In this document: positions 49,501 through 61,500 of the stretch, piece after piece
How the letters are laid out: each line of letters begins with the position of its first letter
Position numbering within the stretch: the first letter of the stretch is position 1
Assembly (NCBI GenBank): GCA_036186865.1
Contig: AP025053.1
Location: forward strand, 35,943,008 to 36,007,007
DNA from: Eustoma russellianum
Lineage: Eukaryota; Streptophyta; Magnoliopsida; Gentianales; Gentianaceae
Reading direction: 5' to 3'
Length of the DNA stretch: 64,000 nucleotides
Notes under the pieces: generated by a model
What the model was told of the DNA's origin: nothing
Databases searched by the model: none
The model's input: the letters and a program-made list of their open reading frames with translations, nothing else
Position numbers and translations under genes: made by a program

Positions 49501-52500
49501 GCTAGCACTGCCACTTCAACCACTCAATAGAATTATGTCACATCTAGAAAATTTTCGTCTTTTTAATCAAAATGGCTTCTTCTGAGAAAAGTCAAGAGTT
49601 CCACATCTCACAGGATACAATACTTGGCTAATTATCTTGGGTCCAATATTTCAACTCTCTCCATCCTCCCGAAAAGCAAGCTTCTCAAACAAATTTTGAA
49701 AGAGAAACACAGTCGAGAACATAAATATCGCAAATCTATTCATCATAGAATAAGCCATTCCTTTCCAAATCCTCACAAGTGTGGCACCATCTTATATAAA
49801 ACTGTCCACGCCAAAAGAGGTAAGCGTGCAAGAGGACTGAAGTGTATACCAAAAACCTAATCCTCTTCTGATACTTCGAAAGAAATTCATCCAAGCTCCT
49901 CTGACCAAGCTTCATTAGAGGCTAATCAGTCTCCCGGCAAGCAAGGCATTCCATCAACATCTAAGTTCTTCTAGACAGAAGCAAAATTTATCATAAAGTT
50001 AGAGTGTACGCACAGAAGTCTAGAAGGACAAATTTCTTCCATGTGGATATTCATACCAAGCCATCTCATCAAACCCTTTCGAACTTTGGTTTCACAGGGA
50101 GTTCATGCAAAAGTTTTAAATAAAAAAAATGGTGACGACACCAAATCAATAAAGTTTGTTATTGCTTTATCTGCGGAGAGACAGAAAGCCACACACAAGG
50201 AAGTTATTTCTCTGCCCTCTAGAACAATATCGAACAAAAGGTTGACAACATAGAATAGACATTGCAAACCAAGTAACTATACCAGGCAATGACAAGTAAC
50301 CAAGTATGTGGCATATTATCATAGAATCAATTGCATAAGCAAAAAAACAAGAGTGCAAAGAAACACTTACAAGTGACCCCAGAATGATGCCAATGATTGA
50401 AGCCAATCTGACACATTAAGGCCGTCGTCCTTTAGCTTCTCGCGGCCAGCTTGAACCAACCGCTCTATAACGACATATTCCAGGATATCATACTCCAGCT
50501 GTTTGTAAAAACAAATAAGCATAGGCTCGTGAAAGGAAAATTACAAAGAGAAAAATGAAGTTTCATTGTTAAAAATAAATCAATAATAAACACGTAATGT
50601 GCTTCGGATTACAATCAAAGTTGATTTGCAGGTGAGACATACCTGTGTCAAATATTTGAATGCATCCACAACAGGTGTAATCATGTCTCTATAAGCCTCT
50701 ATCTGCAAATACAAATAAATAAATAATAAAAAAGGAAATAAGCTGAAGGGGAAAAGGGAAAGAAAAGAAGAAGTTTACAGAACTAGACCATGCTGTAAAG
50801 CATAAAGGAAATGAAACATTCGGTCAAGCAAGGCACCTGATGAACAATTGTGCGAAGCACAGTCATAGGATTTGCATGGGCCAGTTTTGCCACCATTCTC
50901 CCAAGTTGTTTGAGATTTTCTTTAGCAAGGCGCTTCATGATTCTCCTTGTATCCAACTGTAAGACAGAATGCATACCCAGAATCTTAGAATATGTATCAT
51001 CACATTAATATACAACACAGAACCCATAGTTAACAGCTTTATACCTTTGCCGTTTGCCTTGCAACCAAAATCATTGGAAATTGCTCATCTTCTTTTTCCC
51101 ATTCACCATACAAGCGATACCGCACCTGATAAAATAAAATTATACAACCAGCACCAAACCAAATAAAGGAGTCAAAAACACAACAAGAACACTTTATCTT
51201 GTATTGGACCTCATAGGGAAAAAGAGTCATTAACTCCCAAATCTCTTGCTCCACTGCAGGATTTGCAGGAATCAATTGTAAGGAGGGAAGTAAACATTTT
51301 CCCAAGGCTTCTTCAATTCTTAGCCTGGCATCCTTCAGGCGAGACACTTGATTTCCACCATTGGATTTAACATGTGAATTATTAGATCCTTCATCACAGC
51401 TGCAAAGCCCAAGCGCACAAAGGAGATAGCGTCTCAACACTCTGCACACCTATCATCAACGAGACAAATGTTTGACAAAAATAAAAATTGGACAAAAAAG
51501 CGTTACAACAAGGAAAAGCAAACCTTCTGCAACAATATCGTATCGCGATAAAGGTAAGGCCCAACAGTAGCAAGCATCTCAAAAAACTCCCTGGGAAGAT
51601 CTATATGTGATCTCTGGACGCATGGATGTGAGATTTTAACTGTATTTAAACCAGTTACAGGTGAAATACTGCAACCCACTGGTAGCATTTGACAAGCAGA
51701 CGCAGTGGCAGAAGATATTGACCTTTCAATAAGCCTGCAAAAAACAAAACATGTTTATGATTAGACATTACAGTAATGGAGATGGTCCCGCGACAGATAG
51801 ATATAAGAGGCAAAGCCTAGATTTTGTTAATCTGGAAGCACACCAATTACCTAAACAAACCATCAGAAATTTGGATATGTTCCACAGAGTTGAGCATAGA
51901 GAGACGTTGAAACAACAGGTTGGCATGATACCTGCAGAACCAAAACACTCATATTAATATATACACTAAGATCTCACACACCATATTACACCCACCCACC
52001 CCCTGGGTGGACAAAATAAAAGGAAACATAACGTCTAAACATTACTATTGATCAAGACAAAATCTGAAATTTCCGTTTGGATATCTTATGAACTCATGCT
52101 TGTGGAATAAGTGACAGCAACACTTTAATTTTCCGCAAAATGAGTATGGAAAGAATAAAAAATAACAAAACCAAAAAAAATTGACATAACACCATAATCT
52201 ACCAAGTTAGACAGCACAGATCAAAAGACAACATGTGTATGCAATTGACAACAAATATAGTTATGCATAAAGAAGGCCAAAAGAAGATCCTGAATCTCCA
52301 TTTACCAATCATCAACCGCCAGGAGTCCCATGAGTAAGCCAAGAGTTTGATTATTTTCTAGCTCCGGGAGTCTCTCAGCTACAGCCTCTCTTTCCATGTC
52401 GATTGCAGTAAACAGGTCAACGGTTACTTCTCCTGGTTTCTCATCATCCATAAGATCTTTGCCAGTAGCAGCAAGATTTATTTTTCCTATTTTATTAGCC

Positions 52501-55500
52501 TGATAAATACACATTTGAACAATTAGATCATTAGTTCTAAAATGCCCTTCAATGTTAAGCCTTCCCCCCTCTATTTTGAAGGCTAAGTAGCTGAATGCAA
52601 AACAACTCAAACTGGAAAAAGAATAAAGCCCCCAAACAACCATTCATAAATGGACATAGGGTAAACAAAGGATTCTTTTTTCTGATAAGAAGTATAAAAT
52701 AACTCTAAGCCCAAGTGGCATGTTGAGTTTATGTGAGGTGTCAAACATTATGTTACTTATCATATTAGTGTACCACTTCAAAATATAATCCAACAAACAC
52801 GACATAATCTGAAATGACAGCTATTTCTGGAACTCTTTTCCTCTTCTAAGTCCACTAAATAATGGCAAATTGGGTGAGTTCGTCCACCATAAAATCTCTA
52901 TTGCTTCCTTATTTACAAGCTGAATTTTGGCCCCAAAAATTTCTGGAATTTCATCATAGACTGAGAAGTTCCGCAAATTCTAAACCAGATACGAAAGAAA
53001 TCCACCAAAAAGAAATAAATCTCATCCATAAGATTTCCAGTTGGCTTCTCAAACCTTATGGGCAAAGAACTCCCACTAGTCCCTATTTGATTATGGAAGT
53101 GGTGCTAGAAGATTACCCCAGAAAAGGGTAAGGCTACAGAAAGGTATATGAACTACTTTTGTAGGAAAATTGTAGAAATACAGTATAAAATACACTGTAC
53201 ATGCTGGATAAATACATATATACATATACAAATACAGTACATATATGCTACTAAAATATGTAAATGTAACTTAATGTAATAAACTATTCGTTTAGACTCT
53301 TGCATAGTTAAAATAACGAAGTAGCCGTTGTGACTGCTGCAGGATATAGCCGTTAGGCTTCTAGCTGCCAGAGGCTGAAGCAACAGTGACACAGCCTATT
53401 TAAAGGTTGTTTTCTTTAATAAAAGATGAAAGAATAATTCACTTTGTGCTCAATGCATGGCTGCGTATTTAAAGGCTGTTCCTTTGTATTTTATGACTTA
53501 AGTTGAATATAACATTCACTTTCTTCTATTCGGGGGTGCACAAGACCATGTGTCTATTCAATGTAAACTAGAGATGAAACAAACTCCATGCATCTATTGC
53601 CATATACCAGCCCAAACACGAGGTTTTTTTTGTAAGTAGCCCAAAACCTGAGTTCACCCAAATGGAAGTCTATTTCTGGAACTACAAGCAACACAACAAC
53701 CATTCCGCTGAAAAAATAAAAATAAAGTGGAAAAAAGAGACAACCATGGCCGAAAGTATCAAACTGAAGGTTATCCTTTTCTAATAAAAAAAACAAAGAA
53801 ACCAATTGACGGAAGTCAATGATCAAAAACCAACATGGCGTCAAATGAGGCACAAAGGTACGTAGCCTGAATCAAAAGGCTAAATTATACATCTCAGAGA
53901 ACTATTTTATCAACACCCATACTAACTACAAATAGACCTTACAGGAAATTGGCATCACCAAACAACATATACTCAGGCGCACCTCATCAAGTCTCATGGC
54001 AGAAAGCGTCTTGTAGTGCTCGAATGCCTCCTCATCCTTGGGAAGTAAATGGGAGTAACTGAAATGAACATCAAAAGAATAGCCAGAAACATGAGTATAA
54101 AACAGTAATATTTGTTCAATGTCATTTAAAGGCTGAAGATGCAGGACTTCTTTTTTCATTTTTTCCTTTTGTTCAAAAGGACTGAAGCTTCCTGATAAAT
54201 AGAAGCTGTATGAACACTAACTCAGAAGCTTTGGATAATAACCTTATCCCTAAAACTTTGGATAATAACCTCATCTTTTCCTTTCTATCCTCCCTTACAC
54301 CACATATTCCACCTACAACGGTCACTTCCTGCTGATAACTCCATCGACAACGGTCACTTCCTGCTGATAACGTCTCTCATCCTTTCACTTTTCTCCTCTT
54401 TCCACCGCCTCTCCTTCTCTCAGCCGCTCTTTTCTTGCTCCCGATATTTCTTCCTCCTCAAAACTCTTCAAAATCCTGACAAAAAATCGTGAAATTGAAA
54501 AAGGCAACTTCTTCATCTTCTACCCAGGACTTTAGGGCCACTCCGACTGCCGCAATAAGCGATCGGAGTTGAACATCTAGCCTAATACCACAAAGAATGG
54601 CTAGACTACGATAAACAGTTCCAATCTTAAACATGCAAGATAAACAGTTCCAATCTTAAACATGCAAGAGGTTATTAGAGCAAAATCAGCACGGGCTTCA
54701 CTATTAAAACCAGACTTTATCCCAGAAATCTCTTCAACACTAACATGCATCAAGCCAGAAACTGAATAAAGGAAAAAAGTGCTTTGCTATCAAACCTACC
54801 TCAGTAGCGGATGACAAAGCTAAGTGGTGCTCCGCCATAGTTGGTCAAGTAATGGAAATAGCGTTTTTTTCTTCAATATGAAGAAGTTTGTTGAAGACAA
54901 ATGGACATCTAAGGGATTCCTTGATATCCAAAGGGTAAAGGATGATCTGTTCATATTCAGATTTCAATCTGAAGATACAAAGCAAATTACCCTGGAGCTT
55001 TTTCCAATGTCCTTTGGTAATAGAATTCTTTTCCTAAAGCCATGGGTCTGGAATAACCCGATTCAAAAGCTAAACCTGAACTCAATACCAATTTGTGTAC
55101 AATTCCCCAAGCTACGAGCTCTCTATTTCAACTCTGCGGTCTAAAGTGGTTAAGGAAGCCTCATTGGTAAGCTTATGTTCATGGACAGGCTTACCACTTC
55201 TCAAGCGCGTGTGGCCTACGCTAGAACCCGCATTGAAATTTCAGCTGACACTGCTCCTCCCACAACTATTAACTATGTTGATAAAGATGAAAAAGAATGT
55301 ACTCAGGAAGTATTATATGAACGGATACCCTCACACTGTCTGAAATGCAAAACATTTGGGCATTAATGTACTATCAAAACCACAAATGTCACGAACTATA
55401 CACAAAGAAGCGAGTCCTTCAATGATAAGGGTAAGGCAAAAAACGATAAGCATGGAACCGAGAGGAATAAGGAAGAAATAAGTAAAGGCTTGGAAATCGC

Positions 55501-58500
55501 AATCAGTGAGGATGAGTGCATTTTCCTCCTTCAACAGCTTAAACAGAAAAGGGATGATGAGCAGAAAGAACCGAGACAAAAAATATCCTCCAAGATTCAA
55601 AAGGTATTGGAGACCTCTAAGACAATAAACCAAAACAAAGGTGGATGTGAAAATGAACTCATGAAAGCGCAGCATAAGAACAACAAAACAAAGACATATT
55701 GGGCAGTCAGGACTTAAATGAAGGACTCAGAACTCCATCAACAACAAGTTCGCAAAAAATAGCTATAAGGAAGAGCAAAAGAAGCCACTCAGACATCACA
55801 ACCCAGGTGAATCTAAACTTCTCTCGACAATTTTCATGATGTCACTAATATAGCTTATCCTCCTATAAGAGGCACAAATGATGATATCCGTGATCAAGCT
55901 AGCTTGGATTAGGTCAAGCAGAGGACCAACAAAGGATGGGACTGGAAGTAGAAGGGAATATAGGATACTTATCATCTCCCACATCGGATGTTGCGGATGA
56001 AAATCCTCAGGACTCAAAAGTAGAATCTCTAGATAGCCAAATCCCTTAAGACAAGCCCTAGGTAAAAAGGCCTCTAAGGTAAAAACCAATGATCATGGCA
56101 ATTTCAGACAAGCCCTAGGTAAAAAGGCCTCTAAGGTAAAAACCAATGATCATGGCAATTTCCACCATAGAACGGACTATCAAGCCTCTAAGGATAGCAT
56201 AGATGAAGAGAAACCAAGTACATCAGATTGTGAAAAGGAAGACAGTCATATAGGCAAGGACACCAAAATTTCAACAATGCAAAAGAGACACCCTTCTCCT
56301 TCTATGCAGCATAACAGGGGTCGACAGAGAGGTAGGCTTAGATGATCTAAATCCAAAAGATGATCAAACTAGCTTGTTGAAATGTAAGAGGACTTAACTC
56401 TCATCCAAAATAACAAGAAGGTAAAAAATTCATTAGGGGAAATAATATTGAACTAATAGGGCTTGTTGAAGTGAAGGTTACAGAGAGGAATTACAATATG
56501 GTTTCGAAGAAAGTAACAAGGAACTGGGAAATAGTTTATAACTCACTTATCAATACCGTGTCGAGAATTCGGGTGGATGGAACCCAGCAATTTTGAAGGA
56601 AAATTGCTCCATTGTATTGAGCAATCTATCACATGCCAAATTAAATTAATCTCCTCAAAATATGAGGATTTTATTATAACAATCGTTTATGCTTACAATG
56701 AAAGAAGCAATAGAAGAGAACTATGGAGGAAACGTAGATATCAAAACCAGATATATAGTTTCTACATTTGGATGATTATGGGGGACTTCAATATCATTCT
56801 AAATATGCAAAACAAAATTGGAGGGGAAAAGAGTATATAAGAATGCGATCAAGGAGTTTGCAGAACTGATAAAGGACCTTGATATAGTATGCATTCCCTC
56901 AAGAGGATTTAAATACACCTGGTCAAATAATAGGAATCATGATAAGAAAGTGTACACCAAGATATAAAGTTGTTACTATATGTATATAACATGAAAAACA
57001 AACAAAAGAGTGTACACCAAGATAGAACACATATTTTGTAACAAGCATTGGAAGAACAAGAACCCACACTTTCAACTAGACTATGAAGCCCCTATCACCT
57101 CTGATCATTCTCCAGGAATACTAAGTGTCCAGAAGAACCTCAAATTTGTACCTAAACCTTTTAAGTTCATAAGTGACTGAATGAAACACCCAACCATTAA
57201 GAACTTACTTAAGGAGAGTTAGGAAAAGGAGGAGAGTGGTAACCCCCTGTAGAAAATATATGCTAGAATTACATTGTAAATACGTTAGCACAAGTGTATA
57301 AAAACTGTATACTCTTATGTATACCAAAATATAGGATACAACTACATTAGCATAGGTTATTAGTATATCGTATAATAGATAAGACAAATCATTTCAACTA
57401 TAACTAGAATACAGCCGTTGGAATCCATTGGAACCAACTAGCCGTCACACAAAGATTCTGCCCGTTAAGGCTCCCAGCAGTTTACTCCTAAAAAAGAGCA
57501 ACTCTTGGACATATTGAAGATTAAGTTTTGAGATTAATAAGAACTACTCAAACTCTATATGATATCAGAGCTATTTCCTTTGAATCCATCCTTTTTTTGT
57601 TCAGTAAAAACCATCTGAAATGGCATCATTTAATGAGCCAACTCAGACAGAAACAACCTCCACCTCAGAAACACCAGGGATATGGTCAAATATTCACTCC
57701 ACCTCATTTGAAGGTGCACCAGTGATCATTACAAATCACAAACTTACTGGAAACAACTACTTATCATGGAGTAGAGCAGTAAAGATGTTTATCACCGGAA
57801 GAGGCAAGGAAGACTACCTCTCTGGAATTATGCCTATACCGCTACCTCCAGAGCAAAAATATATGGTCTGGAAAGCAGAAAATTCAATGATTATATCATT
57901 GCTAATAGGACCAATGACCCCTGAACTTAGTGACAATTTTATACTATACTCTACTGCTTCTGATATCTGGAAAGCAGTCAGAGAAATGTATTCTAAGAAA
58001 GATAACGTATTTGAGCTCTATGAACTAAAAACTCAGTTTCAAGAAATCAAACAAGGACACTTGCTTGTAAACAAGTATTACTCCCAACTAACTAAACTGT
58101 GGCAACAAATTGACATATTTGAGACTCACGCCTGGACATGTCAGGCAGATGATCAACTATTCAAACAAATCACAGAGACTAAGCGGGCAATCAAGTTTCT
58201 AACTGGGCTGCACAAGGACCTTGATGCAGTCAGAGGAAGAATATTGGGGATCAAACCACTACCAGGAACCACTGTTTTCTCATAGGTTAGACATGGAGAG
58301 AGAAGACTGAAACTTATGATGAGATCACTTCCTACCTTAGTCACTGAGTGATCAGCACTCATTGCTGGAAGGGGAGGTCCGAACTATCAAAACTCTCATA
58401 CTACAGTCCCTATAATTAAGAAGTCAATAGGTGAAAAGCCACATTGCAAGCACGGCAAGAAAACTGGACCTATAACAGAAACCTGCTGGAGACTATATCC

Positions 58501-61500
58501 AGAATTAAGGCCACCTCATAGACCCCTTAATAACCCTTGGAGAGAAAACATGGCTCAAACGGCTATAGCTAATGTCGTAAGAAATGGAACTACTAAGCAC
58601 ACAGAAGAGACTACCCCTGCACTAACTCAAGGTCAGATAGGGACACTACTTCAACTCTTAAATCAACAAAAGAAAAACGTATCTACATCCATCCAAGTCA
58701 CAATGGCTCATACAGGTAATGAGCAAGGGGATAAAACCACTACTTGGATTGTAGATTCAAGTGCATCTGATCATATGACTAACAACCTAAAACTCTTGCA
58801 TAATTATGAAGAATTTCCTACTTATAAATCTGTCAAGATAGCAAATGGTAAATTTACATGTAGTAGGGAAAGGATCAGTAAAACTAGCAGATCAATTACA
58901 ATTACAAAATGTTTAATATATACCATATATTGGATTCAATCCTATCTCTATAGGCAAACTAACTAAAGATAATCACTATACATCTCACTTCTCACCCTCT
59001 GAGTGTTATTTTCATAGGACTACTATGGGGGAGAAGATTGACAATGCTAAGAATCTAGATGGCCCTAGCAAGCTGAGACACCTAAATCAGGAGACAATAT
59101 GTTCAACTGCTATACTAGTACCACCTTATGAGTAGATATTACAGAGATTCTCCTTTGTCATAGGAGACTAGGCCACCCCAATTTTATGTCCTTAAAAAGG
59201 CTTATGCCTGATTTATTTATCAAATTTGACCCAAAAATGCTTCATTGTGAAATATGCCAATTAGCGAAACATACCAAGAAAACCTATCCTTCTAAGAACT
59301 ATGTACCTACACAACCCTTTAACCGTATACATTCAGATATCTGGGGACCCTCCAGAGTAGTTAACATTAATAGAGCTATTCATAATATTTGTGGATGATC
59401 GTACTAGAATTACATGGGTATACTTAATGAGACATAAAACAGAGGCAGGACATATTTTAAAAGACTTCATAACTTTGATTAAAACTCAGTTTGGAGTAAC
59501 AATTAAAACCCTAAGGTCAAACAATGGGTGTGAATATTTGGACAAAACGGTAAAAGAATTTATGAGACTTAAGGGTATACATTATCAAACAGCATGCACA
59601 TATACCCCACAGCAAAATGAAATAGCGGAAAGAAAAATAGCCACTTGTTAGAAGTAAATCGGACGATTATGTTTTCAATGAATGTCCCAAAATTCTATTA
59701 GGGAGAAGCTGTTCTTATAGCCACATACCTAATTAATAGAATTCCTTCTAAAATACTTGCCTTTAAAACACTTAAACAAGCCCTACTGAGTTGTCATCCT
59801 TTAACATAACTGGTATCAACCCTTCTATTCAAATTATTTAGGAGTACGGCATATCTATTTATCTAGTCACACCTATTGGGAAAACTCGATTTTAGGCCTA
59901 CTAAGTATATATTTCTTGGGTATTCAAGTACACAAAAAGGTTATATGTGCTACTGTCCCCTCACTAGAAAGATGCAAGTAAAAGTAGATGTGAAGATTGA
60001 TGAAAACCAACCTTGCTACTCAAGAAACTCAAGAACTGTAAGTAATGAATCATATTAGAGAAATTATTGGGGAATCATTGACATACTACATACTATTGAA
60101 AACAACACTAGGATGGCAGAACAGATGACAGAAGATAGTGTAGAGAAAGAATACCTAGATACTTCAGAGACTGAAGAACATACTGAAACAATACCAAACC
60201 TGCCAATCACTCATGTATACACAAGGAGAATACTTAATAGCCAAAATAATGAACCTTCTGAAGAAAGTAAAATGACTAGAAATAGTGAGATAGAAAGTGA
60301 TGATAGACCCCTCTGAACTATCGTATTTTGGGTCTAGGCCCTTTGGTCTTCCTCTACTTTTGTTCTTACTGTACTATTTTACTGAGGAGTCCTTTTCCAC
60401 CATCCATGGAATACCTTTGGTAGCTACCTTAGACACCTCCATTAATACGTGTATCAGTGTGTGGTTTTCCATTTGGTGCGTCTACCTTGATAACATCTTT
60501 CTTTTCAGGGCTAAAAGATTTATACTTATGTTAGCGTGTGCAAATCATCCAACATCAGGATACACATTTTGGGGCTTTGGATCCTCCCAAGCATACGCAA
60601 CTAGGGTTCTTCAAAAGGATTGGGCAATGCTATCAGAGTACAAGCCATTTTGATTGGCCAAGAGACACACAGGCCACTCAATGTTACTTGTTTCTTCCCG
60701 ATTTCATTCTTCATTGCTATGTTGGAAGGCTTTCTGTCTATCACATCTGTTTCCATCACAATCTTCAAAGTTTTAGATCTTGCTGTAGCTCTTCAGACCC
60801 TTCAACTCTTTGTATTTAGCATTATTTTGAAATATGGTAAGCATTTTACTCAGCGTTATGATGATGAAATATCAAGCCACTTGCATTTTGAGCTAGGTAT
60901 ACTTGCTGGCACTAGATTATATTTAGATTGTGCTAAAAAAAAAGCACTGTGTCTTTTATTTTGAGCAAGCCATGCTTCTTGTTGCTTACCCCTAGCAATC
61001 AACTTCATAAAGATGCTTATTTAGATTACCTATATAATTTTAAGGATCTATGCCCAATAGACTTCTTGTTTTAGAGTTACTATCTAATTTTGGTGAGTAT
61101 GGTTTCTTAACTTAGAGTGGAATATCAGTCTCATAGTCAACTTCCATTGTAGAATAGTAGTCTTGCTCCCTATTCCTTAGCTGATGCCTATAGTTACTGA
61201 CCCTAGTCTCCTTGTTGGTTTTACCTCCTCTAGTCCTTCTACTACTTCAATCAGAGTCATAATGTCAACCTCATGGTCTATATTTTGCTTATCCAAATCA
61301 TAGCCTCATGAGTACCATTTTCAGTTTGTGAGTCAAGAGTGAAATGAACCTTCAAGTTCTTCATCACATTCTGGAAGATTATGAATCTTACTTAGATCCT
61401 CAAGTGTTTCATCCTCTTTATCAACTAAAAGGCTGAATTTATTTGGTGAAGTTAAGGTGGCTAAGGGGAAGGAACCAGTTTCATTCCCTTTAGGTTTGGG

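Noticed and set aside
60297..60964. Overlapping plus-strand frames resembling a small membrane protein
   Set aside because: They are hydrophobic by composition only, with no motif, no splice context, and a position inside a retroelement-filled intron.
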